64,000 nt of DNA from Rhodobacterales bacterium (GTDB taxonomy: Bacteria; Pseudomonadota; Alphaproteobacteria; Rhizobiales; Stappiaceae), in NCBI GenBank assembly GCA_008107755.1, contig VIRH01000100.1, forward strand, positions 1 to 64,000, in the 5' to 3' direction. Positions 9,716 to 18,207 of the stretch are shown in pieces. Below the pieces are notes generated by a model. That model was not told the origin of the DNA, searched no databases, and saw nothing but the letters and a program-made list of their open reading frames with translations. The position numbers and the translations under genes were made by a program. Position 1 is the stretch's first letter, and each line of letters begins with the position of its first letter.

Positions 9716-10099
9716 ATGCACCGCCGCCCCCTCGCCCACAGCAATCGGACGAGCACATGGAAGAGCGGGCTGCGCCTTGCGGCCGGCCTCGGGCTCGCGT
9801 TCAGCGTGGCTGCATGCCAGCAGTTCGAGAAACCTTCTGACCTTCTTTTTGCGCCGACGTTCAACAAATCGCGCATGAACATCCCGTATCTGTACAACAC
9901 GGAATATGACTGCCGCACCTTTACCGGATCGGGCTGGAAGGGCATTGCCAGCGGAACAGTCAACAATTTCAGCCAGAGCTACGTCATCTCTGAAGCCGGT
10001 TGCTTCAAATCGCAAAACGAGTGTCAGGCGTATCTCGCCATAATGCACCGCTACATTGATCGCCCGCGCTTCATTCGCTGCAATCCCTACACCGCCTGA
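9716..10099 (+). CDS. Small secreted lipoprotein of unknown function
   Basis: The protein has 127 residues with a lipoprotein signal: a basic N-terminus, a hydrophobic core and the lipobox-like FSVAAC near residue 35. The mature part contains four further cysteines (DCRTF, AGCFKS, NECQA, IRCNPY), a spacing that suggests two disulfides in the periplasm. GGAG lies seven bases before the chosen ATG. Resemblance to small cysteine-containing proteins of Rhizobiales (DUF3551-like) is only impressionistic, and I do not assign a family. It is followed by about 300 bases that hold a possible small RNA. Confidence 0.7.
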   Translation: MHRRPLAHSNRTSTWKSGLRLAAGLGLAFSVAACQQFEKPSDLLFAPTFNKSRMNIPYLYNTEYDCRTFTGSGWKGIASGTVNNFSQSYVISEAGCFKSQNECQAYLAIMHRYIDRPRFIRCNPYTA

Positions 10100-10296
10100 T
10101 GCCGATGCTGACAGGATGGCGCGTCTTGCGGGCATGAAGTTGCAAGACCCGCAACGCACCCTGCCGGAGCAGACATTGCTCGTCGGGAGCCGGACAGCGT
10201 ACCATTCGGACTTCGAATGCGGGCATGTTTCTGCGAGCAGATTCGCAATTGAGTAACGATCCGTCGGAAATTCCACTTTTAAGTAATTTTTCGGTA

Positions 10297-10431
10297 TTGA
10301 ACGTTTCTACAACTGCGCTACAACTCAGGGAAATCGCAGATACAAAAATCCCAACGGCTGTGCACGGGCAACGCGATCATAAAATGAACAAAGCACCCTA
10401 ACCACCTGTGAGAGCAGGTGGTTTCTTTTTT
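10297..10431 (+). ncRNA. Candidate intergenic small RNA with own promoter and terminator
   Basis: A TTGAAC box at 10297-10302 and TACAAC at 10319-10324, 16 bases apart, resemble a sigma-70 promoter. About 100 bases downstream lies a clear intrinsic terminator: stem 10400-10408 with 10415-10423, a six-base loop, then a T-rich tail (TTTCTTTTTT). No reading frame of note lies between them, and the upstream lipoprotein gene ends 300 bases earlier. The terminator could instead serve a long 3' UTR. Transcript and function are inference. Confidence 0.4.
10400..10431 (+). terminator. Rho-independent terminator
   Basis: A nine-base-pair stem with arms AACCACCTG and CAGGTGGTT encloses the loop TGAGAG and is followed by TTCTTTTTT. 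It points in the plus direction and ends the candidate small RNA or the 3' UTR of the lipoprotein gene. Confidence 0.85.
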
Positions 10432-10465
10432 CAGGATCTTTCAGCGTGAAATCGCGGGGCCCTGT

Positions 10466-10951
10466 TTAAAGACTCTTCCGAAAAAAGACGGTCTCCTCGA
10501 CGGGCGTGTCGTAATAGGCCTCCGCACTTTCGAAGCCTGCTGCCTGGTAGAGCTTGATCGCGCCTGTCATGGTCGGCAGCGTATCGAGAACCATGTCCCG
10601 GTAACCGGCCTCCACGGCGGCCTCGATCACGCGATCCACCAGCGCGCCGCCGAGCCCCAGGCCGCGCCCTTCGGGAAGGACATAAAGGCGCTTCATCTCG
10701 CAACTGCCGTTGGTGCCAAACCGGCGAAGTCCTACGCATCCCAGCACCTGGCCGTCGGGGGTCTTTGCGGCAAGCAGCGCGCCTTCCGGCGGCGCATATT
10801 TGCCGGGCATGCCGGCAAGTTCCTCTTCAAAGCCCTGATAGGATAGGTCGATCCCGAGCCAGTCGACATAGGCTCTGAAGAGAACCTTCACCGCCTCGAG
10901 ATCCTCCTGCGTTTCGACTGGTACGATGACGGCGCGATCACTGAGCGGCAT
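10466..10951 (-). CDS. GNAT family N-acetyltransferase
   Basis: The protein has 161 residues with a single Gcn5-related acetyltransferase domain. The acetyl-CoA binding loop is LPEGRGLGLGGAL near residues 92-104, preceded by the beta-4 strand MKRLYVLP and followed by AIKLYQAAGFE near 138. The ATG at 10951 fits a GGGAA about eight bases upstream; the longer open frame reaching 11173 overlaps the cytochrome gene and looks spurious. The acceptor substrate is unknown. It is downstream of the dihaem cytochrome gene on the same strand with a 44-base gap, so co-transcription is possible. Confidence 0.85.
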   Translation of the reverse strand: MPLSDRAVIVPVETQEDLEAVKVLFRAYVDWLGIDLSYQGFEEELAGMPGKYAPPEGALLAAKTPDGQVLGCVGLRRFGTNGSCEMKRLYVLPEGRGLGLGGALVDRVIEAAVEAGYRDMVLDTLPTMTGAIKLYQAAGFESAEAYYDTPVEETVFFRKSL

Positions 10952-10995
10952 GACTGGGTTCCCGATCGAAAAATGCGTTCCTTCGGGAGGTAGGA

Positions 10996-11928
10996 TCAAT
11001 TCCCGCCGTTCGCAACCGGCGGGATAGCCGTCAGGTAGGCAGCGATGGCTTCCCGGTCTTCCGCAGGAAGCCGGGCCATGTTTTCCTGGACATGGACCAT
11101 CTCGCCACCAACGGAGTCGTATTCCGGTGTGAAACCGCTCTCCAGGTAATAGGCGATGTCGGAAGCGCTCCAACTGCCAAGTCCGGCCTCGGAGGGGGTG
11201 ATGTTGGGGATCGTGCCCTCACCCGTTGGCGCCGCGGCACCGCCAAGCCACCTGGAAAGCTCCAGCCCCCCGGCGAAATCGCGAGACGTGTGGCACTCGC
11301 CGCAATGGCCCGGACCTTCCACCAGGTACCGGCCCCGCGCCCAAAGCTCGGGATCGGGTGCAGCATCACCCACCGGTTCGGAAATCACCGGCTTGGGATC
11401 AAGGAACAGCCTCTTCCAGAGACCGAGCCCCCGGCGAATGTTGTAGGGAAATCCGAGTTCATGCGGGCCCGGCTCGGTTTCCACCGCCGGAACCGTTTGC
11501 AGGAAGGCATAAAGGTCGCCAAGGTCCTGTGCATTCATCCGTGCATAAGAGGTGTAGGGAAAGGCGGGATAATAGTTTCGCCCGTCCGGAGAGGTGCCAT
11601 GCGTCATGGCGTCGGCAAATTCCGTCAGCGACCAGTCACCAATGCCGGCGGATTGGCTGCTCGAGATATTCGGCACCACAAAGGTGCCGAAGGGCGTTTG
11701 CAGTTTCAGGCCGCCGCCAAGTTTGAAGAGATCCTCCCCCTCCGCATCCTTTGCGGCATGACAGGACGCACAACCGCCGGCCCAGAAGACCAGCTCCCCG
11801 CGCGAGGGATCACCGGCCTGCAGGGCAGCGGCCTCGGCCTCGCTCATCCTGGTAGGTGCGGAAAGGCCCCAGGCGGCGCCTGCTGCGACGACACCGAGCA
11901 CCAAAAGGACGATGATCGCCTTTTTCAT
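10996..11928 (-). CDS. Dihaem c-type cytochrome, membrane-anchored or secreted
   Basis: The protein has 310 residues. An N-terminal hydrophobic segment (residues 3-24) serves as signal or anchor and is followed by two cytochrome c domains. Haem sites are CASCH near residue 54 and CGECH near 210, and candidate axial methionines follow each (for example YARMNA and MVHVQENM). The arrangement resembles the dihaem electron-transfer subunits associated with alcohol, sorbose or aldose dehydrogenases, and also cytochromes paired with cytochrome c'. It lies 45 bases downstream of the cytochrome c' gene on the same strand, which suggests an electron-donor pair in one operon. Confidence 0.88.
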   Translation of the reverse strand: MKKAIIVLLVLGVVAAGAAWGLSAPTRMSEAEAAALQAGDPSRGELVFWAGGCASCHAAKDAEGEDLFKLGGGLKLQTPFGTFVVPNISSSQSAGIGDWSLTEFADAMTHGTSPDGRNYYPAFPYTSYARMNAQDLGDLYAFLQTVPAVETEPGPHELGFPYNIRRGLGLWKRLFLDPKPVISEPVGDAAPDPELWARGRYLVEGPGHCGECHTSRDFAGGLELSRWLGGAAAPTGEGTIPNITPSEAGLGSWSASDIAYYLESGFTPEYDSVGGEMVHVQENMARLPAEDREAIAAYLTAIPPVANGGN

Positions 11929-11973
11929 GAAGCCTCTCCGGAATTCAGGCAGGACAAGCGCAAACCCGCGCGA

Positions 11974-12435
11974 TCAGTTCTTCTTGCGGTAGGTTTCGTG
12001 GCAGGATTTGCAGGAGCCGAGCACAGGGCCGAAAGCGGCCTTGAAGGCTTCCAGATCCGCAGGGCCGTCCTTTCCGGACGCTGCCATGGCTTTCTCGGTC
12101 GCACCAGCGAACTTGGCCAGTTCAGCCTTGAAACCGTCCGGATCCTCCCAGATCTTGGCAGCGGCCCCGGTCTTGCCCTGGTCCGACCCTTCCGGGAAGA
12201 AATCGCCGAAGGTCAGCGACGCTGCCCGCATCGTGGCGATGGCCGACTTGCCCGCGGCGGGGGAATAGGCGACATCGCCCTTCATCATGCCTCCGCCGAG
12301 CCCGGCGGCAGCGCCCACGGAACTCATGATCGCCTGACGGGTCGCGATCGGATCCTCGGCCGCGATTGCGGACGCTCCGGCGAATGTCAGAACGGACAAG
12401 GCACCGATGATGGCTGCATTGCGAAGAATGTTCAT
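11974..12435 (-). CDS. Cytochrome c' (class II c-type cytochrome)
   Basis: The protein has 153 residues with a signal peptide ending near ASAIAAED and a four-helix-bundle cytochrome c' domain. The single haem site CKSCH sits at the extreme C-terminus, as in this family. Cytochromes c' bind NO and CO in the periplasm and help with nitrosative stress. The ATG at 12435 has GGAGGGAGA upstream. Its partner gene is the dihaem cytochrome 45 bases downstream. The sodB gene lies beyond a terminator, so the two units are probably transcribed separately. Confidence 0.92.
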   Translation of the reverse strand: MNILRNAAIIGALSVLTFAGASAIAAEDPIATRQAIMSSVGAAAGLGGGMMKGDVAYSPAAGKSAIATMRAASLTFGDFFPEGSDQGKTGAAAKIWEDPDGFKAELAKFAGATEKAMAASGKDGPADLEAFKAAFGPVLGSCKSCHETYRKKN

Positions 12436-12641
12436 GTGTCTCTCCCTCCGGGTTGTTGCATTCCAGGGGCCCTGCCCAAGGACTGTCGCCCCGCGCCCGA
12501 GTACAGCGCATCCGGGGCATGATGTTGAAATCACGCTCACGTGAGGTCGATTAAAACTTGTAACAGTTCCCCGATCCGCTACCACCGCAGTCCGCGTCTG
12601 CGGAAAGACGTCGGGGCTTCCCTACGCCCCTCTTTCGGGCA

Positions 12642-12674
12642 AAGAAAAACCCCGGTCCGCAGGGACCGGGGTTT
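12642..12674 (-). terminator. Rho-independent terminator of sodB
   Basis: A perfect 12-base-pair stem joins 12647-12658 (AAACCCCGGTCC) to 12663-12674 around the tetraloop GCAG. On the minus strand it is followed by TTCTTTGCC. It lies 24 bases past the sodB stop codon. Confidence 0.9.
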
Positions 12675-12697
12675 CCTGAAATGCGGTTCAGTGAACC

Positions 12698-13300
12698 TTA
12701 TTTCGTTGCGGCTTCGTAAAGCTCCAGCACGTAATCCCAGTTGATCATGCTGTCGACGAAAGCCTCAAGATACTTCGGACGCGCGTTGCGGTAATCGATG
12801 TAGTAGGAGTGCTCCCACACATCCACACCGAGGATCGGCGTTGCTCCGTGCACGAGCGGGTTCTCGCCGTTCGGCGTCTTCATGATTTCCAGTTTGCCGT
12901 CCTTGACGGCGACCCAGGCCCAGCCGGAGCCGAACTGGCCCGCACCGGCAGCGATGAAATCGGAACGGAACTTGTCGAAACCGCCGAGATCGCTGTCAAC
13001 GGCCGAAGAGAGCGCGCCCGGAAGCGACTTGCCGCCGCCGTCCTTCTTCATCCACTTCCAGAAATGGATGTGGTTGTAATGCTGAGCGGCATTGTTGAAG
13101 AGAGCGGCATTCTTGCCGAAGCTTCCCTTGACCACGTCTTCCAGGGACTTGCCTTCCAGGCCGCTGCCTGCGAGCAGTTCGTTGCCTTTCGTGACGTAGG
13201 CCTGGTGGTGCTTGTCATGGTGAAACTCAAGGGTTTCAGCGGACATGTAAGGCGCCAGCGCATCATATGCATAGGGCAGATCAGGCAATTCGAAAGACAT
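12698..13300 (-). CDS. sodB: Superoxide dismutase, iron type
   Basis: This 200-residue cytosolic enzyme dismutates superoxide to oxygen and hydrogen peroxide. Metal ligands are visible at H27 (LEFHHDKHH), at the histidine of NHIHFW near residue 79, and in DVWEHSYY. The glutamine in NNAAQ and FGSGW without a preceding glutamine pair match the Fe-type pattern. No signal peptide is present. GAGGAG lies eight bases upstream of the ATG and a strong terminator follows, so the gene is monocistronic. Metal assignment is from sequence pattern only; cambialistic use is possible. Confidence 0.95.
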   Translation of the reverse strand: MSFELPDLPYAYDALAPYMSAETLEFHHDKHHQAYVTKGNELLAGSGLEGKSLEDVVKGSFGKNAALFNNAAQHYNHIHFWKWMKKDGGGKSLPGALSSAVDSDLGGFDKFRSDFIAAGAGQFGSGWAWVAVKDGKLEIMKTPNGENPLVHGATPILGVDVWEHSYYIDYRNARPKYLEAFVDSMINWDYVLELYEAATK

Positions 13301-13548
13301 GACAAACTCCTCAAAAACGTCTGTGGTCAACGGCTCCGGGACCTGAGCCCCGCAACGCCGTGTTGTGCGGAAAATAGAATTCCGCGGATGGATCGGCAAG
13401 CGTTGGGCGCAAAATAAAATAATTTTTTTCTTTTCTTTTTATGGAACCAGAAGCGCACTTGGGTTTCGTTCCCTATCCGTGACATTTTCTTCGGCCCGTG
13501 CAAGTTTGCGGTTCCCACCCGTGCCCGCACGATTTCAGCGAGGTTTCC

Positions 13549-14721
13549 ATGAAAACAGATGACCGTTCTCCGGTCACGCTTGCCATTGGCGGTCTCCTGT
13601 CCCTTGCCGCGGCCATGGGGATCGGGCGCTTCGTCTACACGCCCATTCTGCCATTCATGACCGACGGCCTGCTTCTGCCGCCGGAACAGGCCGGGCTGAT
13701 CGCGGCAGCCAACTTTCTCGGGTACCTGGCCGGAGCGCTTGCCGGTGCCACCAGATCCCTGCCCGGTGCTCCCAGAACATGGTTTCTCGGCGGGCTTCTG
13801 GTCAGCGCGCTGACCAGTGGTGCCATGGCAGCGAGCACGACGCTGGAGGCCTTCCTGATCATCCGCTTCGTAAGCGGCGTTGCCAGTGCCTTCGCCCTTG
13901 TGTTTTCGACAACCCTCGTGCTGGACAGGCTGGTGCTGGCCGGGCGCGGCGGACTGTCCGCGCTGCATTTTGCCGGGGTCGGAGCCGGCATCGCTTTCTC
14001 CGCCCTTCTGGTTGCAGGTCTGGCGAGGGCGGGCGCCGACTGGCGCGGTTTGTGGCTCGGCAGCTCAGTCGCGACATTTGTCGTCCTCGCCGTCGCGGCT
14101 TTTCTTGTGCCTGCGCAAGCGCCTCAGACCCCAGCTCCGGTGCCGTCATCACCACCGGACGGTGGTAAGTCAGACTTTCTGAATGCCAGTCTGATCCGGC
14201 TGATCCTAGCCTATGGTCTGTTCGGCTTCGGATACGTGATCACGGCGACATTTGTCTCAACAATCGCCAGAACGACCCCGCAGCTTCAATCGAGCGAGCC
14301 CTATGTCTGGCTGACGGTCGGCCTGTGCGCAGCTCCATCCATCTATCTCTGGAACAGGATTGCGGCGCGACTTGGCGCGCGCAAGGCCTTCTCGCTGGCG
14401 TGCCTCCTGGAATCCGCCGGCGTGACGCTGACGGCAATCACCCTTCAACCGGCACTGTTTCTCGCCGGCGCCGCGCTTCTGGGCATGACTTTCATGGGGA
14501 TCACGGCACTGGGGCTGATGGAAGTGCGCCGACAGTCCAGCCCTGCCGGCCCTTCTGCCGTGCGCCGGATGCTTGCTATCCTGACGGCAAGTTTTGGCCT
14601 GGGCCAGGTGATCGGCCCGTGGTTTGCAGGAGAACTGCATGCCCTAACAGGCGATTTTTCAGCCGCTTCGATCGCTGCGGCCGCGGCTCTCGTCGTCGCA
14701 GCCGGTCTTGCATTTTTCTGA
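13549..14721 (+). CDS. YbfB/YjiJ-family MFS transporter
   Basis: The protein has 390 residues and about twelve membrane helices. The opening MGIGRFVYTPILPFM at residues 20-34 is the hallmark of the YbfB/YjiJ subgroup, followed by AGLIAAANFLGYLAGAL. The substrate of this group is not established. The ATG at 13549 is preceded by GAGG; a longer frame from 13498 has no support. It is divergent from sodB, and the 248-base space between them holds an A/T-rich tract at about 13408-13442. It converges with the aminotransferase gene, 24 bases apart. Confidence 0.87.
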   Translation: MKTDDRSPVTLAIGGLLSLAAAMGIGRFVYTPILPFMTDGLLLPPEQAGLIAAANFLGYLAGALAGATRSLPGAPRTWFLGGLLVSALTSGAMAASTTLEAFLIIRFVSGVASAFALVFSTTLVLDRLVLAGRGGLSALHFAGVGAGIAFSALLVAGLARAGADWRGLWLGSSVATFVVLAVAAFLVPAQAPQTPAPVPSSPPDGGKSDFLNASLIRLILAYGLFGFGYVITATFVSTIARTTPQLQSSEPYVWLTVGLCAAPSIYLWNRIAARLGARKAFSLACLLESAGVTLTAITLQPALFLAGAALLGMTFMGITALGLMEVRRQSSPAGPSAVRRMLAILTASFGLGQVIGPWFAGELHALTGDFSAASIAAAAALVVAAGLAFF

Positions 14722-14745
14722 AGCCGTCCGCTGCGCGCCGGGATC

Positions 14746-15603
14746 TCAGGCGTGCGAGAATTCCCAGTAAAGTTCACGCGCCTGTGCCGCAATCGGTCCG
14801 GGCTGAAGGTCGCAATCCTCGATGCGCTTGACCGGCGTCACCTTGTTGTAGTTGCCCGTCGAGAAGATCTCGTCCGCCCCCAGAAACTCGTCATATCCCA
14901 TCGTCCGCTCGAACACGTCGTAACCGGCGGTTTTCAGCAGCTGGATCACCCGCTGACGGGTGATCCCGTTGAGAAAGGTCCCGTTGGGCGCAGGCGTATG
15001 CACCTTGCCGTCCTTGGCCATGAAAACATTGGCGGAGGTGAGTTCGGCGACGTTGCCCAGCATGTCGCGAACCACCGCGTTGTCGAACCCCCGCCCCTTC
15101 GCCTCAAGAAGAGCCCTGGCGTTGTTCGGGTAAAGGCACCCGGCCTTCGCATTGACCGGCATGCTTTCCATGGTCGGCCGGCGATAGGGCGACAGAGTGA
15201 TGCTGATTGCGGCATCCTTCGGCGCCATGGGGGCGTCAAACAGGCAGAGACAGAACCGCGTCGTGTCGGGATCACCGGCGATGACGCCCGCGCCGTCGCC
15301 CTCGACCCAGTACATGGGCTTCACGTAGATCTGCTGATCGCCGGAAAACTTGGCACAGCCCTCGCGGGTCAACTCGATCATCTCGCCGGTTTCCATGACC
15401 GGCTTCATGCCCAGCGCGACCGCAGAATCGTTCACCCGCCTGCAATGAAGGTCTATATCCGGCATCACGCCATCGAAATACCGCGCGCCGTCAAAGACGC
15501 TCGACCCGAGCCAGGAGGCATGGGTGCGCGGTCCCATGATGGGCGGATTGCCGTCGTGCCATGTCCCGTCGATCCAGGTCCAGGTGTCACTCAATCCACT
15601 CAT
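14746..15603 (-). CDS. Branched-chain-type aminotransferase (PLP fold IV)
   Basis: This 285-residue cytosolic enzyme belongs to the class IV aminotransferase (BCAT/IlvE) family. The N-terminal segment WIDGTWHDGN and GSSVFDGAR near residue 35 are typical. The PLP lysine is in VNAKAGCLYPNN near residue 152, and the cofactor phosphate loop is LNGITRQRVIQL near 209. It transfers amino groups between branched-chain amino acids and 2-oxoglutarate, or acts on a related substrate. The protein is shorter than many IlvE enzymes, and several paralogues usually exist in these genomes, so a catabolic rather than biosynthetic role is possible. No operon partner is visible. Confidence 0.87.
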   Translation of the reverse strand: MSGLSDTWTWIDGTWHDGNPPIMGPRTHASWLGSSVFDGARYFDGVMPDIDLHCRRVNDSAVALGMKPVMETGEMIELTREGCAKFSGDQQIYVKPMYWVEGDGAGVIAGDPDTTRFCLCLFDAPMAPKDAAISITLSPYRRPTMESMPVNAKAGCLYPNNARALLEAKGRGFDNAVVRDMLGNVAELTSANVFMAKDGKVHTPAPNGTFLNGITRQRVIQLLKTAGYDVFERTMGYDEFLGADEIFSTGNYNKVTPVKRIEDCDLQPGPIAAQARELYWEFSHA

Positions 15604-15915
15604 CTTTCTTCCCTACTCTGCCATCGCAGTTTCTTGCGCCGACAAGAACATCGACCGTCTTTTCAGGTCAACAGCCTAGCGGAGGAATCGGGAAAGTTGC
15701 GGTTTTTCTTCCCCATTATTCCTACCTGCAGAACGCAAACGTTCTCACCGACGCTCATGGCGAAGAGATTTTTCCCTGCGGGAGGCCCGCCAGCTTTTCG
15801 TCGAGTGCATTTCCCTTCCGGGTCCTGGCCGTCCCTTGCAGCGCATGCGGACATCCCGATTGACATCAGACTGCACATGTTCTCTATTTGTTCCTGACAC
15901 TCAACGGAGGTTCTG
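15604..15915. other. Intergenic region between divergent genes
   Basis: These 312 bases separate the aminotransferase and VOC genes, which are read away from each other, so promoters for both are expected. No coding frame, RNA gene or strong palindrome was seen. An imperfect, bulged inverted repeat (AGGAAT...ATTCCT) spans about 15680-15725. Confidence 0.5.
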
Positions 15916-16350
15916 ATGGAACAGCGGATTTCCCTCGTAACGCTTGCCGTCCCGGATGTGGCCGTGGCGCGACGGTTTTTCGAACAGGGGCTCGGATGGA
16001 CCGTCAACTCCGCGCCAAACCCGCAGATCGTCTTCTTCCAGACCGGCGGCAGCGTCTTGGCTCTCTATGCACGGGAGGCTCTGAGCGCCGAACTTGGCCT
16101 CTCTGTCACCGAAACGCCCATGGGCGCGATGACGATCGCCTGGAACGGGCGAAGTGAAGAAGAGGTAGACGCTGCCTGGCGCCAGGCCGTTTCGGCGGGC
16201 GCGCGTCCGGTCAAGGAGCCGGAAAAGGCCTTCTGGGGCGGCTATTCCTCCTATGTCGAAGTGCCGGGCGGGCATCTGATGGAAATCGCCTATAATCCGT
16301 TCTGGCCTGTGGAAACCGATGGATCCATCACATTACCACCGCCGCAGTAA
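15916..16350 (+). CDS. VOC family protein (glyoxalase/bleomycin resistance fold)
   Basis: The protein has 144 residues and one vicinal-oxygen-chelate module of paired beta-alpha-beta-beta-beta units. The first half contains LAVPDVAVARRFFEQGLGW and the second ends EVPGGHLMEIAYNPFWPV. Candidate metal ligands are sparse: the C-terminal E in MEIAYNPFW is present but no clear histidine occurs at the start of strand one. The protein may therefore be a binding protein rather than an enzyme. The ATG is preceded by GGAGG at a proper distance. It is followed by the haloacid dehalogenase gene on the same strand, 126 bases on. Confidence 0.85.
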   Translation: MEQRISLVTLAVPDVAVARRFFEQGLGWTVNSAPNPQIVFFQTGGSVLALYAREALSAELGLSVTETPMGAMTIAWNGRSEEEVDAAWRQAVSAGARPVKEPEKAFWGGYSSYVEVPGGHLMEIAYNPFWPVETDGSITLPPPQ

Positions 16351-16476
16351 GCTCACAGTTCGATCAGACATAGCTTCTTTCGCAACGCGGGACGCTTGAC
16401 GCGGCTGCGTCCACACTGTTCTCTTTCGCCGCTCCGGGTCTGCCCCGGGTCCGTTCAAGTCGTTGGAGATCAGAAG

Positions 16477-17139
16477 ATGGCACATGCCGCTTTCGTGTTT
16501 GATGCATATGGCACATTGTTCGATGTGCATGCGGCCGTCCGCAAGCATGCATCGAAGCTGGGCCCCGACGCACAGCGGCTCTCCTCACTCTGGAGGGAAA
16601 AGCAGCTCGAGTATTCCTGGGTCCGCGCCCTGATGGGCCAGTATCGGGATTTCTGGGAACTGACCCAGCAGGGTCTCGACACGGCCTTTGCCCTCGTTCC
16701 CTCCGCAGACAAGTCCTTGCGCGACGATCTCCTCAGCGCCTATTGGGAACTCGACTGCTATCCCGAAGTGCCCCAGGTGCTCACCGACCTGAAGGCGACC
16801 GGCGCAAAGATCGCGATCCTGTCCAACGGCTCTCCCGCGATGCTGGAGGCAGCTGCCAAGGCGTCCGGCCTGACGGATCTCTTCGACGAGATCTTTTCCG
16901 TCGATGCGCTGCAAACCTTCAAGACCGATCCGCAGGTCTACGAGATGGTGACGACCCATTTCCGCATCTATCCTGACGAGGTCTCATTTCAGTCCTCGAA
17001 CCGGTGGGATGTCGCCGGAGCCACCGCCTTCGGCTTCCGAACCGTCTGGATGAACCGGTTTGGCCTGCCGGACGAATACCACGACCTCGCTCCCAAGGCC
17101 GTTCTTGCGGATCTGACCGGATTGAAGACGCTCGTCTGA
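16477..17139 (+). CDS. Haloacid dehalogenase, type II (L-2-haloacid dehalogenase family)
   Basis: The 220-residue HAD hydrolase would replace the halogen of L-2-haloalkanoic acids with hydroxyl. The residues of the L-DEX site appear present: nucleophile D9 in FDAYGTL, the arginine in SWVRALMG, the serine in LSNGS, the lysine in FKTDPQVYE and the S-x-N-x-x-D set in SSNRWDVAGA. The ATG at 16477 has GGAG eight bases upstream; an earlier frame start is unsupported. Substrates are plausibly natural marine haloacids, but some family members have other roles. Confidence 0.9.
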   Translation: MAHAAFVFDAYGTLFDVHAAVRKHASKLGPDAQRLSSLWREKQLEYSWVRALMGQYRDFWELTQQGLDTAFALVPSADKSLRDDLLSAYWELDCYPEVPQVLTDLKATGAKIAILSNGSPAMLEAAAKASGLTDLFDEIFSVDALQTFKTDPQVYEMVTTHFRIYPDEVSFQSSNRWDVAGATAFGFRTVWMNRFGLPDEYHDLAPKAVLADLTGLKTLV

Positions 17140-17520
17140 GGCCAGAGCCCAGCCCTGCCCGCGCTGACGACGGTTGCCTTCTGGCACCGGTGGGCCTCTG
17201 CCCTTCCCGTAATGCCCAATCTCACCTCGCTGCGATGATCGTGCCGGGATCCACGCTGGCAGGCAGCACGTTCGCCATTTCGCTCCCAAGGTTGCAATGC
17301 CAGATGGTAAAAACGCAAAACGCGCGGTACGACCTTGTGAAATTTACGTAAGTCACGCATAAGCTTCGCGGACTAGAACGGAGTTCCCGGTGCCCTCCAC
17401 TTTCGGACGTGCGCCGGATTGAACAGGTTGGACCGCGCATGCATCGGTGCAGGGACGAAAGGCGATTGACCTTTTCCCGATCGAGAAGCATGTGAGCGGG
17501 CCGCAGCTGAGCAGGAAGCA
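17140..17520. other. Intergenic region without recognised feature
   Basis: These 381 bases between the dehalogenase and the next small gene show no convincing coding frame. Open frames on the minus strand here are mirror frames of the neighbouring gene or lack coding character. A promoter for the downstream gene is expected near its end. Confidence 0.4.
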
Positions 17521-17826
17521 ATGGCACGCAGGAAGTTTTTCGAACAGGAACACCCGGCCCCGGCCACCCGCGCCAGGATGCGTTCGGGAATACTACGCGA
17601 CATCGACAAGGCGCCGATTTGCGAATGCACCCTCTACGATCTGGAAGACGGCAATGTCGGCATCGTTCTGCCGGACACCGAGATCGATATTCCTTCCAAG
17701 ATCTATGTGGAGGACCGCAAGGACCTGACGATCGCGGCAGTCCAGATCCGCTGGCGGGACGGACCTTATCTGGCCACCAGCTACCTGGAACGACCGGTTC
17801 TCCTGAGCAAGGCACTCGACGCCTGA
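17521..17826 (+). CDS. Small hypothetical protein, possibly PilZ-like
   Basis: The protein has 101 residues, is cytosolic and has no signal peptide or membrane segment. A basic N-terminus with RARMRSGILR is followed by alternating strands (VGIVLPDTEI, IYVEDRKDL, AAVQIRWRDG). The size and a leading arginine-rich segment recall short PilZ-type domains, but the diagnostic D/N-x-S-x-x-G motif is not clear, so I leave the family open. AGCAGG stands just upstream of the ATG. It is flanked by non-coding stretches on both sides and has no evident operon partner. Confidence 0.6.
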   Translation: MARRKFFEQEHPAPATRARMRSGILRDIDKAPICECTLYDLEDGNVGIVLPDTEIDIPSKIYVEDRKDLTIAAVQIRWRDGPYLATSYLERPVLLSKALDA

Positions 17827-18207
17827 CGGATCTTGAGTTCCTGGAGAGACAGAGCCGGGCGTTTGCCTCGGCTGCGCTCCTATTTCTTCGGGATGGTCAT
17901 TCCCTTGCGTTTATGGAAAATGACACTGCCGCAGACAGGACAGAAGTGCCTGCTGTCGGCAGCCTAGCCGTATTCTGCGACCTCCCCCTCTAACGAACAA
18001 GAATCTTGCGGAAACACCGTGTGCACTACACGGCCCGTCCCGCCGAAACGCCGGCAGTCCTTGCAGTAGCATTCAACGGTCTTGAGTGGCGGAGCGTCCC
18101 AGCTGTAGCGAAGGCTTCCGTAAAGCCTCCCTCCGGTCTATCTCTGGCTCATCCGTCAGGGTGCGGCTATCGCCAGGTAGCCGTCACTCCAGGGATTGAA
18201 GCAGCCT
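17827..18207. other. Intergenic region with a zinc-ribbon-like remnant
   Basis: The 381 bases upstream of the mutB stop codon carry no complete gene. On the minus strand, 17880-17963 reads as a 27-residue tail with CPVCGSVIFHKRKG ending in MTIPKK and a stop. An in-frame TAG at 17964-17966 precedes it and no start codon lies between. It could be the 3' end of a decayed small zinc-ribbon gene. Confidence 0.3.

Noticed and set aside
10952..11173. N-terminal extension of the GNAT gene into the cytochrome gene
   Set aside because: The extension overlaps the dihaem cytochrome coding end and lacks conservation; ATG 10951 has a suitable ribosome-binding site.
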